A stretch of DNA of 64,000 bases from contig CAVQTE010000022.1 of NCBI GenBank assembly GCA_963716235.1, forward strand, positions 62,001 through 126,000, read 5' to 3'. A program made the translations under genes and the position numbers. Under the pieces are notes generated by a model. It ran no database searches and was not told the DNA's origin. It saw nothing but the letters and a program-made list of their open reading frames with translations. Positions 34,501 to 44,200 of the stretch are shown here, one piece after another. Each line of letters begins with the position of its first letter. Positions within the stretch are counted from its first letter, which is position 1. This DNA is from Sva-07 sp963716235. GTDB lineage: Bacteria; Actinomycetota; Acidimicrobiia; Acidimicrobiales; Ilumatobacteraceae.

Positions 34501-36236
34501 CCGACGGCGCGGTCTCACTGGGACGGCTTCAGATCACCATCACCGAACGGGTCAACCGACCACCGATCGCGGTGGCCGACTCCCTGTCGATCTTCGGTCC
34601 TGGCAGCCCCCAGCAGTTCAGCGTGCTCGCAAACGACAGCGATCCCGACGAGACGGCGGGCGGGCTGTCGGTCGTGTCGGCGACGCGGGAATCGGGTGAC
34701 GCAACGGTCTCGCTCACGGGCTCCATCGTGACGGTGTCTCCGGCCCCCGACTTCGTGGGCCAGATCGTGGCGACCTACACGATTCGTGACGGCGACGGCC
34801 TCACCGCAACGGCGAACATTCTGCTCACGGTGGAACCACCGCTCAACCGTCCGCCTGGTGCGCGTGACGATTTTGCTGACGTCGTCAACGGCGGCAGCGT
34901 CACCTTGGCGGTGCTGGCCAACGACACCGATCCCGATGGCGACCAGCTCGCCGTCACGATCACCAACGACCCTGATCCGTCGTTGGGTTCGGCGTCGGTC
35001 ACCCTGAACCGATCGATCGCGTTCACCGCCACACCGGGCGCGGCGGGCACAGCGGTGGTGAACTACCAGGTCAGCGATGGCGAACTCACCGGTAATGCGG
35101 TGTTGCGGATCACGGTGCGCCCGTGTTCGGAGTCGACACCGGTCGCCAACGACGGCTTCCTCAACACGGGATACGAGCAGCCGATCGCCGTCGACCTCGC
35201 CGCATTCGGTTCGGGTGGGGCGATCGTCGACGTCGAGGCGCCTGCCGGATATGCCAACGGTGTCTACTCGCCACCAGCCGGCGAGAACGGCAATGTGTCG
35301 ATCAGCTATTCCGTTGTCAACAGCTGTCGGCTCCGAGCAACCGGACGCGTGACGATCGATGTCAATCAGGATCCCGTGGCGCGTCCGTTGAGCCTCAGCG
35401 CTTTCCGAGGCGAGCAGATGATCGTTCCGGTGACCGACCTCGCCACCGACTCCGAGGCCCTCACGATCACCGGGAGTTCCGGCGCGCCCGATTGGGTGGC
35501 GATCGAACCGGATCGCGTTGTGATCACCCCGAGCGTGGGAGTGACGCCGGGCTCGTATGGATGGACCGTCACGGTGACGGACCCGGGTGGACTCGCCACG
35601 GTGGTGCAGGTGACGTCGATCGTGGAGAATCGTCCGCCCGTTGCCGTCGAGGACACCGTCGACGTGAGCACCGGTGGGCCGGCCTCGTTCCGGATCGTCG
35701 ACAACGACACCGATGCCGACTCTGCCGGTGGGAGTGATGCACTGGTCATCCAGAGCATCTCGTCCTCGGAGATCGTGTTCACCAACGGTGCAACGGGAAC
35801 GGTCACGGTCGAACCGCTCGGACGTTCCGTGCTGGTCGACTCGATGGACGGGCGCGGTACCGCGACGTTCACCTATTCCGTGCGCGACAGCGACGGTGGT
35901 GTGTCGGCGCCGGTCACCGTGACTGTCATCGGTCCGCCCGTGAACACGGCTCCGGTCGCCCGCGACCAGAACATCGCAGTGACCGTCCGTGAGTCGCGTC
36001 TGCTCGACCTCGACGTCGTCGACGTCGACGGTGATCCGCTCGAGATCGTCGACCTCACCGACCCGAGTAATGTCGTGTTCGACGCAAGCGGCTTGACGCT
36101 CACGCTTCGCGCCGACGTCGCAGGGACGTTCGTCGTGACCTATCGGGTCACCGATGGTGAAGCGTTCTCGTCTGTCGCAACGGTGACCGTCGTTGCGATG
36201 CCCCGCGAAACACCTCGGACGACTCCGTCGCCCTGA
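31593..36236 (+). CDS. Giant membrane-anchored Ig/cadherin-like repeat protein
   Basis: 1547 residues. A short cytoplasmic start and one TM helix (about 10-30, AVAATAATLFALFAFMVVV) lead to a region (about 40-390) that reads like a beta-propeller. About twelve Ig/cadherin-like modules of 85-100 residues follow from near 398 to 1535. Most carry the calcium-loop-like NDxDPDGD motif (NDYDPDGE, NDSDPDGD, NDVDPDGD, NDTDPDGD); two (about 1175-1345) are degenerate. There is no LPXTG motif and no C-terminal TM. The start is GTG at 31593 after GAGGGA. Probably a cell-surface adhesin or scaffold. Similar proteins accompany MoxR, DUF58 and TgpA-like genes in other actinobacteria. Confidence 0.8.
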   Translation: MTSSTVTWRQAVAATAATLFALFAFMVVVRSDGLPAVDAASARATAWFVHQPTGRVVLVDGYGGRALASLDTGVRGDELTVAEGGPGAYLLNDVTAEAQVIDSVDLRLGTPFGLTALGTGRALSSMGQAGLVVVNPAENAGNVVPADGEPIAFPVEAGSATQIAPDGSIWSLVDGDLLRTTSSATETTRLGVPGATLSLVGNAAFVVDAENRRARLGDGDWQSLPTDVDPSEIISQVPGPPAECGWVGANDDLWCVARDGIDETSVIDGLDMDGSDLLAIAGDAAAVVERGPSSITRIDWRKGELLDEFPAGVSSDATLAVTATVDLVWVDDVAGDFVWGVNPWGIQAIDKNAQGILVLDDDGELVDDVRSGPATAGVDDSAASEPEVREPDDNGIDDPPIAVDDPVMARSGASVPVPVTANDYDPDGEAIAVSSVGVPGHGSVDIGTATTVVYTPEPGYVGVDTFGYTIVDGNGTTATATVVIELLAAGSTNKPPLGVGDQVETGAETAVIIDVLLNDVDPERDAIQLGGFSPPAGVGAASLGEVTETVGPSGLPALRFAPAEGFEGTAIFTYRPVDALEAVGNDVEVRVEVARAGDPNRAPSVRPDAVRLRRNVETPLPVLVNDSDPDGDPMVLTVVEPLPPGLEVSVEGEQLAVVARAGAAPLAPFEYDVDDGNGHVVRGSVLVEIIDDVEPNRPPVVTSDTDKVVIGQSAIVDVTANDVDPDGDPLTVVSVTQPENNSGQAVVFSRDQIQFSPSPLADDGGQANARFTYTVSDGNGHEVAGEVTVTVLPEPLAEPPFARDDSTFTFVDVPVTVDVLRNDGDPSGGRPTIVGRPGCPSGGKATVTADSQVRYDPPLGQSGAFRCTYEVTNARGLRASASIIISVREPQITNLPPEVVNDRMTVEVGASSSINVVANDRDPDGSDADLELVSSTAPTLGTATRTGNTITFVAGTQTGNTTINYQVADADGAVSLGRLQITITERVNRPPIAVADSLSIFGPGSPQQFSVLANDSDPDETAGGLSVVSATRESGDATVSLTGSIVTVSPAPDFVGQIVATYTIRDGDGLTATANILLTVEPPLNRPPGARDDFADVVNGGSVTLAVLANDTDPDGDQLAVTITNDPDPSLGSASVTLNRSIAFTATPGAAGTAVVNYQVSDGELTGNAVLRITVRPCSESTPVANDGFLNTGYEQPIAVDLAAFGSGGAIVDVEAPAGYANGVYSPPAGENGNVSISYSVVNSCRLRATGRVTIDVNQDPVARPLSLSAFRGEQMIVPVTDLATDSEALTITGSSGAPDWVAIEPDRVVITPSVGVTPGSYGWTVTVTDPGGLATVVQVTSIVENRPPVAVEDTVDVSTGGPASFRIVDNDTDADSAGGSDALVIQSISSSEIVFTNGATGTVTVEPLGRSVLVDSMDGRGTATFTYSVRDSDGGVSAPVTVTVIGPPVNTAPVARDQNIAVTVRESRLLDLDVVDVDGDPLEIVDLTDPSNVVFDASGLTLTLRADVAGTFVVTYRVTDGEAFSSVATVTVVAMPRETPRTTPSP

Positions 36237-36276
36237 GTTCTGTCGAGACCGGGTTTCGACCGCGTCGGCGTGCGCG

Positions 36277-38433
36277 TCAGACGGTGACGGGCGAACGTGT
36301 CGTCGGGCGCAGGGAGCGCAGACTGAGCCGCCACCGGATCCGTTGCCACCGGGTGCGTTCGGCTGCCATCGACTCCTCGACGGCGCCGAGGCACCTGGTT
36401 GCATCCTCGGCCAGCAGGTCGGGGTGTTGCGGTGAACCGTAGGTGGCGGCGCCCGAGAGTGCTGCCAGTCGGTGGAGATTGCGACGCGCGTTCGCGACCA
36501 GCGGTTCGCCGGCGCCGACGATCTCGCCGTCGGTTGCCGACTGGCTGATGTCGAGCCCGGCGTCGACCAGGGCGTCGGTGGCCGACGCCCATGCACCGCG
36601 GATCCGCTCCGACGGCACAGTGGCGTGGAGGCGTCGGTGGCGGCGCCGGTACTTGATCGTCGTGATGACTGCTGCGGCGGCCGCGAACGGGAGAAGGAGG
36701 AGACCGATACCGACAGTCCCGCGGATCACCCACGTGATCGCTGTCGACAGCGCACTGGTCGACTCGGTGGTGTCGGCCTCGTCGGGGGCCAGCGTTTCGT
36801 TGTCGGGCTCGGGCGGTGGTGCAATCGGTGGCTGAGGCGCGGCAGGGGTCTGCACCTGCGGTTCGGGCGGTGGCGGCGCCTCGAGCGTCGACTCCTCGGC
36901 CGGAACCGGGTCGAATGCCAGCCATTGGCCGTCGGCGAGCTCGACCTCGGGCCACACCTCGGCGTCGGCCGAGGTGAGCGTGAGTACCTCTCCTGCTGCG
37001 GCCGTGTCGCTGCCATCCGAGTCGATGTCGGCGACGAAACCGGTGGCGACTCGCGCCTCGATCCCGAGGGAACGGGCGAGCAGGACGAACGCCGTGGCGA
37101 ACTGCTCTCTCGTGCCGCGTTGGGTGTCGCGGAGGAACCGATCGATCAGCGCCTGTTGGAGCCCGCCGCCCTGCACATTGCTGTCGAGCACGAACTCCTC
37201 GCGCATGGTCGTCTCGAGTTGCGTCAATTGATCGATCGTGTTGCCATCACCGGCAAGGCCCGCGGCGAGGTCGGCAAGACTCGAAGTCGACTCGTCGACG
37301 AGTCGTGCGGTCGTGCCCTGCTCGAGGATGTCGCTCGCCGTCGGCGGGAGGTTTGCCACGATCGCGACCTGGTCGCCCGGTGGCTCGGCGAGCCGCACCA
37401 CGGTTCGATCGGGGTCGGTCTCGACGGCAGCGTCGACCGAAACCGGGGCACCGGGGAGCGGAACAAGTGTGAGGTTGTCGTCGAGGAACTCGACGTCAGC
37501 CTTCACGACCGGCCCGGTGACGGGGCCGAGTGTGTTCCCGATCGGGCGCAGGGTGAGCGCCGGTGACCACCGTCGGCCGTCGTAGTTCGAGAGCGCCGCT
37601 GTTCGCCACCGCACCGGAAGGGCAACGCCGTCTGCGGGTATGACGCGATGGAGGTCGATCGGTGGATCGAGCGCCCTGAGGGCCAGCGTCGCCTCGATGG
37701 GGTCCAGAAATGGCGCCGTCTGCTGGGCGGGGTCGTTGCGTCGCGGGTCGGCCCGGGCCGTGAGCGACACAGGGATCGTGATGAGGGCAACCACGGCAGC
37801 ACCGATCAGGAGCAGCGGCACGATTCGGCGTTCGCCACGCAGGAGCACCATGCGCTCGTGCAGCGTGCCGTCATTGCGGAGCATGGCGAACAACGTCGCC
37901 ACTGCGCCGAGCAGGATGAGCCACGACCACGTGATGCCACGCGGTGAGCTGAGCGCCACCGCGCCGAGATAGGACAACAGCAACGGGAGGAGCGGGAGGA
38001 GGTGGAAGCGCCGACGAGCGGCGAGCTCGTCACTGATCGCGGTTGCCGTTGCGATGACGGCGACGACCGTGCCGATCAGATCGGCGAGGTCGGGACTCGG
38101 CCAGTCGGTCGACAAGAGCCCCTGGACGCCGGAGGTGAACGCGTCGAGCACCTCACTCGTGCCGCCCGAGTTGGCGATCACAGCGATCACAACTGAGCCA
38201 AGGATCGCCGCGGCCGCTCCGACCGCTCGGACGGCTCCGTGACGCCCCACGAGGGTGAACGCGGCGATCGTCGGGAGGACCGGCGCGACGAGCAGCGCCC
38301 ATTCGAACTGATCGAAGATCCCGCTCGCCGCCGCGCCAACGGTCACGTACCCGACCAGGAGGACCACGATCCTCAGGCGTACGAGACTCCGGGCGGCGAT
38401 CGCCGCGTCGACAGCATCGGCCGGCTCGGTCAT
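36277..38433 (-). CDS. TgpA-like transglutaminase-fold membrane protein lacking catalytic Cys and His
   Basis: A 718-residue protein with about eight N-terminal TM helices (20-220), an extracytoplasmic region with a transglutaminase-like core (about 400-505), a Pro/Glu-rich stalk, another TM (about 555-580) and a cytoplasmic DUF4129-like tail. The core is easily recognised (FATAFVLLARSLGIEARVATGF, WPEVEL, WLAFDPVP), but the Cys of RGxCEQF is Arg (RGTREQF, residue 442) and the His of DAHxW is Glu (DAEVW, residue 492). I use ATG at 38433, which overlaps the DUF58 stop (ATGA) with GGAGG 8 bp upstream; ATG at 38448 is an alternative. Probably a structural or regulatory pseudo-enzyme. Confidence 0.8.
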   Translation of the reverse strand: MTEPADAVDAAIAARSLVRLRIVVLLVGYVTVGAAASGIFDQFEWALLVAPVLPTIAAFTLVGRHGAVRAVGAAAAILGSVVIAVIANSGGTSEVLDAFTSGVQGLLSTDWPSPDLADLIGTVVAVIATATAISDELAARRRFHLLPLLPLLLSYLGAVALSSPRGITWSWLILLGAVATLFAMLRNDGTLHERMVLLRGERRIVPLLLIGAAVVALITIPVSLTARADPRRNDPAQQTAPFLDPIEATLALRALDPPIDLHRVIPADGVALPVRWRTAALSNYDGRRWSPALTLRPIGNTLGPVTGPVVKADVEFLDDNLTLVPLPGAPVSVDAAVETDPDRTVVRLAEPPGDQVAIVANLPPTASDILEQGTTARLVDESTSSLADLAAGLAGDGNTIDQLTQLETTMREEFVLDSNVQGGGLQQALIDRFLRDTQRGTREQFATAFVLLARSLGIEARVATGFVADIDSDGSDTAAAGEVLTLTSADAEVWPEVELADGQWLAFDPVPAEESTLEAPPPPEPQVQTPAAPQPPIAPPPEPDNETLAPDEADTTESTSALSTAITWVIRGTVGIGLLLLPFAAAAAVITTIKYRRRHRRLHATVPSERIRGAWASATDALVDAGLDISQSATDGEIVGAGEPLVANARRNLHRLAALSGAATYGSPQHPDLLAEDATRCLGAVEESMAAERTRWQRIRWRLSLRSLRPTTRSPVTV

Positions 38434-39539
38434 CCCCATGTCCTCCATCGTCGGACGAACTCGCGGGCGTCGGCGGCGGCGAGGACCACACCGATGCCGC
38501 TGGTCGCACCCTCGCCGATTCTGACCACCGACATCCGCTCCGAGGTCATGAATCGACTCGATGGTCCGGCTGGTCCCGTCACGAACACAACCGACGACTG
38601 GTCGAACCCACCAGTGAACAGTGCGCTCACAGGAAGCAGGCTCGTGGGTTCCGACTGTTGAACGGGTGTGAGGAGGTCGAGCACTTGGGCGTCGCTCACC
38701 AGCGGAATCGGCCGACCTGCGTGGTCGCGGTCGGTTGTGCGCACCACGACATCGAGGCCCGTGCGGATGGCGTGAACCGCGAGGGTTGCGACAACGTCGA
38801 CGGCCTCCTCGAAATCGTCGGGCTCACCGGCTGTCGCCGCGGTGTCGAGCACGATGGTGAACTCTGGCCGGCGAACCTCGACGTGCTCACGCACCATGAG
38901 TGTGCCGGTGCGCGCCGTCGTGGGCCAATGGATCATGCGGGGGTCGTCGCCGGCCACGTAGTCGCGCAACGACACGAAGCCCGACATCGGATCAGCTGTG
39001 GAACGTCGGAGCACCGATTCGTTCTCGACGACGCGCACCGCTCCCTGCGGACCGACGAGGTCGTAGACCTTGGGGTGAACGATCACCGTCGCAACTCCGG
39101 TGTCGCGGCGCCGGCCGATGGTGAGCCAGAAGGGGTCGATCCGTTCGATCTCGAAGGGTCCGACGTCGAAGATGCCACGTCGACGGGTGGGGATCGATCC
39201 GAGCACGGTGAGCTCGGCGTTGGGGGGCACTGCGGGCGCTGCCACCCGGACCTCGGCATCTGCGCACCGGTCGATGATCGTGGCTCGACCCGAACGGAAC
39301 CGGGTGGCGTTTCGCAACCGGTAGCTCAGCAGGATCGGGTCGCCACGCGGGACTCGAACGGCGATCAGGCGCCGAACGACCGTGGCGCGCAGTGGCCGCT
39401 GTGAGACCCAGATCGCCATCATCAGCAGCGCGCCGATGCCACAGGCGATGATGACGATCTCCTCGTAGTTCCACCACCAGCCCGCGACGCCGAGCACCAC
39501 GGCGGCCAGGACCGCACCGAGGCCCGAGCGGGTGAGCAC
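38430..39539 (-). CDS. DUF58 domain membrane protein
   Basis: A 369-residue protein with two N-terminal TM helices (about 5-45) and a beta-rich domain, then the DUF58 signature GFVSLRDYVAGDDPRMIHW followed by a von Willebrand A-like fold (EFTIVLDTAATAGEP) in the C-terminal half. DUF58 proteins nearly always neighbour MoxR ATPases and are thought to assemble or activate partner complexes. GTG at 39539 begins 2 bp after the moxR stop. Its stop overlaps the TgpA-like start. The MIDAS-like DTAAT differs from the usual DxSxS, so metal binding is uncertain. Confidence 0.88.
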   Translation of the reverse strand: MLTRSGLGAVLAAVVLGVAGWWWNYEEIVIIACGIGALLMMAIWVSQRPLRATVVRRLIAVRVPRGDPILLSYRLRNATRFRSGRATIIDRCADAEVRVAAPAVPPNAELTVLGSIPTRRRGIFDVGPFEIERIDPFWLTIGRRRDTGVATVIVHPKVYDLVGPQGAVRVVENESVLRRSTADPMSGFVSLRDYVAGDDPRMIHWPTTARTGTLMVREHVEVRRPEFTIVLDTAATAGEPDDFEEAVDVVATLAVHAIRTGLDVVVRTTDRDHAGRPIPLVSDAQVLDLLTPVQQSEPTSLLPVSALFTGGFDQSSVVFVTGPAGPSSRFMTSERMSVVRIGEGATSGIGVVLAAADAREFVRRWRTWG

Positions 39540-39541
39540 GG

Positions 39542-40492
39542 TCAGCCCTCTCGGGAACGGGGGACCGGGACCTCATCGATGATGTCGGCCAGTGCATTCT
39601 CGATGCGAACACCTCGGAGCTCGGCTTCGGCGGTCAGCGCCATGCGGTGGGCGAACACGGAAGCTGCAACGGCCTTGACGTCGTCGGGTGTGACGTAGTC
39701 GCGTTCGTCGGTGGCGGCGAAGGCTCGAGCCACTCTCAGCATCGTGAGCGTCCCACGCGTCGACACGCCGAGTCGCAGATCGGGGTGGGTTCGGGTGGCG
39801 TTGGCGATCTGCACGATGTAGTCGGCGATCGAGTGGACGACCTCGACACTGTCGATTTCGTTGATCGCCCGGTCGAGCTCCTCGGGATCGGTGACCGGCG
39901 AAAGGTCGTCCTGCGAGCTGTGACGGTGGTACTCCTCGAGAATCGACACCTCGGTGTCGGCGTCGGCGTAGCCCAGCGTGAGCCGCATGGCGAAGCGATC
40001 GAGTTGGACGTCGGGCAGCGGGAACGTCCCCTGGAAGTCCCGGGGGTTCTGAGTTGCGATCACGAAGAACGGACGAGCAACGGGTCGGCTCACACCGTCG
40101 GCGGTGACCTGGCGTTCTTCCATCACTTCGAGCAGGGCGGACTGGGTCTTGGGGCTGCCCCGGTTGATTTCGTCGCCGATGAGCACGTTGGTGAACACCG
40201 GCCCCTCGCGGAATGTGAACGTGCTGGTGCGCTGGTCGAAGACCATCACGCCGGTGATGTCGGTCGGGAGGAGGTCGGGTGTGAACTGCACACGCTTCCA
40301 TGTGCCCGAGATGGAGTTGGCAATGGCCTTGGCCAGGCTGGTCTTGCCGGTGCCGGGGACGTCGTCGAGCAGGAGATGTCCTTCGGTCAGCAGGCAGCAC
40401 AACGCGAGGCGGATCTCGTCGCGCTTGCCGCGTACGACGCGGTCGACGTTCGACAGCAGCGCATCGGCGACCTGTGCAGCGTGGAGCGACAT
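39542..40492 (-). CDS. MoxR-family AAA+ ATPase
   Basis: A 316-residue AAA+ chaperone-like ATPase. Walker A is DDVPGTGKTS, the Walker B region NVLIGDEINRGSPKTQSALL, sensor 1 ATQNP, and the lid includes LRLGVSTRGTLTMLRVARAFAA. All catalytic residues look intact, unlike several neighbours. MoxR proteins act with DUF58 and vWA partners in assembly of surface or metal-dependent systems. ATG at 40492 is preceded by an in-frame TTG at 40495. It is the first gene of moxR-DUF58-tgpA-like. Confidence 0.93.
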   Translation of the reverse strand: MSLHAAQVADALLSNVDRVVRGKRDEIRLALCCLLTEGHLLLDDVPGTGKTSLAKAIANSISGTWKRVQFTPDLLPTDITGVMVFDQRTSTFTFREGPVFTNVLIGDEINRGSPKTQSALLEVMEERQVTADGVSRPVARPFFVIATQNPRDFQGTFPLPDVQLDRFAMRLTLGYADADTEVSILEEYHRHSSQDDLSPVTDPEELDRAINEIDSVEVVHSIADYIVQIANATRTHPDLRLGVSTRGTLTMLRVARAFAATDERDYVTPDDVKAVAASVFAHRMALTAEAELRGVRIENALADIIDEVPVPRSREG

Positions 40493-40542
40493 CAAGACGA
40501 GTGTACGTGCGGCCCGGACGCGGCCCGGGGCATGCCGTGGCG

Positions 40543-41229
40543 TCAGTCCCAGTCGATGCGGAGGTTGGACAGCGCATCGCGAAGCACCGTGGCGAGCGCT
40601 CGTGACTTCGGCATCACCGGCTCGATCCGCTCGATGTCACCGACCTCGGGAAGCGATGTTCCCGAGGGCACCCTGAGAAGCACCTCGAGCGGGTCGGTTC
40701 GACGCTCGACCGGGCGAGGTTCCACCTTGTGAGGCTCGACTGGGCCAGACCCGACCAATCGCAGGTGCCTCCCCGTCTCCGTCGCCCCGGTCTTTCCGGA
40801 CCCGACCCCGAAAGACCGGCTGTCGGTCGTGTCCGTGGTGCGGTTGCGCCAGAGGTCGAGGAGTTCGGGTTCGAGGAGGAACTCGTCGCTGAGCGTGAAC
40901 ATCGCGGCAACGACGTGCTTGCAGGCGTAGCCATCCCAGTTGTCGTCGTCGGGGCACGTGCAGTTGGTTCGGATGTCGCGCCGCAGCGGCATACCGTCGC
41001 CGGCGCTGACCTCGACGGCGGCGATGTAGGGCGTCGAGCGCGAGCCCTGGATCTCACAGGTGACGACACCCGGTTCGATGATGATGTCGAGCACCGAGCC
41101 GTCCTTGGCGTACTGCTTGCCCCGTCGAAGGCGTGACGGATCGCTCATCTCGGCGGCGAGCACCTTCATCATCGTGGCGGGGAGCCGCCCGGGATGGTTG
41201 GCGCCGAACGGCTTGCGTGGCCGGCTCAC
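40543..41229 (-). CDS. SWIM zinc-finger protein
   Basis: A 228-residue protein with a SWIM zinc finger (CTCPDDDNWDGYACKHVVA, CxC...CxH, about residues 90-110). It begins SRPRKPFGANHPGRLP. The C-terminal half is variable, with a Pro/Arg-rich linker. GTG at 41229 overlaps the SNF2 helicase stop (GTGA), so the two are translationally coupled. SWIM proteins of this type are regularly paired with bacterial SNF2 helicases and probably bind nucleic acid or the helicase. Confidence 0.85.
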   Translation of the reverse strand: MSRPRKPFGANHPGRLPATMMKVLAAEMSDPSRLRRGKQYAKDGSVLDIIIEPGVVTCEIQGSRSTPYIAAVEVSAGDGMPLRRDIRTNCTCPDDDNWDGYACKHVVAAMFTLSDEFLLEPELLDLWRNRTTDTTDSRSFGVGSGKTGATETGRHLRLVGSGPVEPHKVEPRPVERRTDPLEVLLRVPSGTSLPEVGDIERIEPVMPKSRALATVLRDALSNLRIDWD

Positions 41230-44200
41230 TGTTCCATCTCCAGCACGACGAGGTCGCGGAGTTCGTCGGTCGACAGCTCGGAGAGCCAGGCCTCGCCGGT
41301 GCCGACCACTGCGTCAGCGAGCTTGCGCTTGTCGTCGATGACCACGCCGATGCGTTCCTCGACGGTGCCTTCGCACACGAGTTTGTGGACGTTCACGGTG
41401 CGTTCCTGGCCGATTCGCCACGCCCGGTCGGTGGCTTGGTCTTCCACCGCGGGATTCCACCAGCGGTCGTAGTGGATCACCTGACTGGCGGCCGTGAGGT
41501 TGAGTCCCGTGCCGCCGGCCTTCAACGAGATGATCAACAGCGCGGGGCCGGTGCCGTCCTGGAATGCGTCGACCATCCGGTCTCGTCCGAGTCGAGACAC
41601 ACCACCGTGCAGGAACGGCGGGTCGAAGTGGAACTGGTCGCCGACATGGGTGCGCAACAGTTCGCCCATTTCGCGGAACTGGGTGAACACGAGGGCTCGC
41701 TCGCCCGAGTCGAGGAGGTCGGTGACGAGCTCGTCGAAGCGGGTGAGCTTGCCCGATCGGCCGGCGAGGCGTGAGCCGTCGCCGAGGGCATGGGCCGGGT
41801 GGTTGCAGATCTGCTTGAGCCGCATCAGCGCAGCGAGCACGAGGCCGCGGCGACGCATGCCCTTGGCCTGTTCGGCGTCGGCCAGCAACTGGTCGACCAC
41901 CTGTTGATACAGCGTCGCCTGTTCTCTGGTGAGCTTGGCGTAGGCGATCTGTTCGATCTTGTCGGGCAGGTCGGGCAGCAGGCGCTTGTCGGCCTTGGTG
42001 CGCCGCAGGATGAACGGCTGGGTGATGCGGCGCAGACGAGCAGCAGCGAGTTCGTCGCCGTGGCGCTCGATCGGTGTGCCGAACTGCTCGCGGAACTTCT
42101 GGAGGCCACCGAGCAGGCCCGGGTTGACTGCGTCGAGGATCGACCACAGCTCACTGAGCCGGTTCTCCACCGGTGTTCCGGTCAGCGCCAGCTTCTGTCC
42201 GGCCCGGAGCTGGCGGACTGCTCGGGCGGCCTTGGTGTTGGGGTTCTTCACCATTTGGGCTTCATCGAGCACGACGGTCGACCAGTCGACTGCGCCGAGG
42301 TGTTCGAGGTCACGCGGGAGCAGCCCGTAGGTGGTGATGACGAGCTGACGTTCGGGGTCGGAGTCGAACAGTGAGTCGTCGACGAACCCCTGCGCGCGAT
42401 TGGCGCCGTGGTGGATCTTCACATCGAGTTTCGGGGTGAATCGTGCCGCCTCCTGGCTCCAGTTGCGTACGACGCTGAGGGGACACACCACGAGGTGCGG
42501 CCCGGGCCGTTCGAGCAGGTGGGCGAGCGTGGTGGCGGTCTTGCCGAGGCCCATGTCGTCGGCGAGGCAGCCCCCGAGGCCGAGCTTGGCGAGGAACTGC
42601 AGCCACGACAGTGCCCGCCGCTGATAGTGGCGAAGTTCGCCGACGAACTCCGGTGACTCGTGGGTCTCGTCGAGTCGTTCGTCGGGCAGCCCGGCGAGCA
42701 GGTTGCGGATCCAGGCGGAGTCGACGGCCGTCGAGCTGAGGGAGGAGCTGTCGGAGTTGCCGCCGGCCAGGTGATCGTTGTGATCGTCGTGGATCGAGAT
42801 GGCAGGTGTGTCGTCGTCGCCGAGTTCGGCGTCGTTCGCGAGTCGCAGGAGCTCGAGGGGGGTGACCGTGCGCTTGGTGGCCTTGAGTTCGGTGAGCTTG
42901 GCGCGTTTGCGGCGGAGCTCGTCGGCATCGATGCGCACCCAGCGGTGGCCGGTGTGCAGCAGGGTGGCGCCGGCCTGCTCCGCTCGGGCGATTTCGGCAT
43001 CGGAGATCTCTTCGTCGCCGATCACCAGCTTCCACTCGACGAGGGCCTCCTTGCCGAACTGCTTGCGTCGGTCGTCCGACGGTGCGGGCGTTGCCTCACC
43101 CGCCACGTTGACGCGCGTGCGGATCAACCGCTCGGGCCCGATGAGTTCCACCCCGAGGCGTTGCAGTTCGACCGGGGCGACGTCGAGGAAATCCTCGGCG
43201 ACGTCGAGGTCGAGTTCGACCTGGGTGGGTTCGTGCTGGATGGCGAGGTCGGCGAGACCCGGGACGATCGGCGCGATCTGCTCGACCGTGGCGGCGATCA
43301 GCTCGGTGAGTACGCCGAGGTGCTGGTCGCCCTTCGCGACTTCGAGCGCAGTGCCGTTGCGTTCCCATACGTCGTTGGCCGAACACCAACGTGACGCGTC
43401 GCTGTCGTCGACGAGTTCGAGCCGCACGATCCACGGGTCGTGCGGATCATCGGAGATCACGAGACGCAGGCGAGGGACCACGACCGGCTCGCCACCGACT
43501 CGCCGCCGGTGCCGGTCGAGTTCGTCACGCAGCTGGCGCAGTGCAGCATCGAACTCGACAGTGCCGCCGCGCACGACGTGGTCCGGCTTGGCGAGGGCGC
43601 CGAACGTTGCTCGAAGTACCTGGACCGACGGTGTGCGTTGACGGCCGAGGTCGGCCTTCCAGCCGTATTGGTGGAGGAAGGTGCGGGCGATCCCGTCGAC
43701 GAGCTGGGCGTAGATACTGGTGGCGTCGGCGCTCGAACCGGCCGTGCAGATCGGCGGCATCGATGCGTCGAGTGCGGTGAGCATGCCGTCGATCGCCGGC
43801 GTTGTGACGGGTCGCCAGCGCGCCACGGTGAACGGCCCCTCTTCGACGACGGCGGGCAGGATTCGCCCTGCCGACACCGTGCGCCGAGCGAGTTCGGCGA
43901 CGCGGGCGAACCACGCCAGCGAGTCCGACAGGTGGGGAGCGTCCGGCAGGTCGGACAGCCACACGGCTGTGCCCATCGCGTCGAGCTGCACCGATGATGC
44001 GTGCAGACCGGGCTGCCCGTCGAGGGCGATGCTGATGCGTCCGATCGCCCCGTAGGAGACCGGGGTGTCGTGCCACCCGGTACGGCGTCCGTCGTCGCCG
44101 AGCATCCGGAACCCGCCGTAGAGCCACGCCATCGGTGCCGTGTCGACACCGTTCCAACCCCACACGTGCAAGGCACCGCTGCGCCACGTCCCTTGCGCCA

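Noticed and set aside
34515..36596. 693-codon minus-strand open frame
   Set aside because: Antisense to the Ig-repeat protein, Arg/Asp/His-rich with no family pattern; a typical shadow in high-GC DNA.
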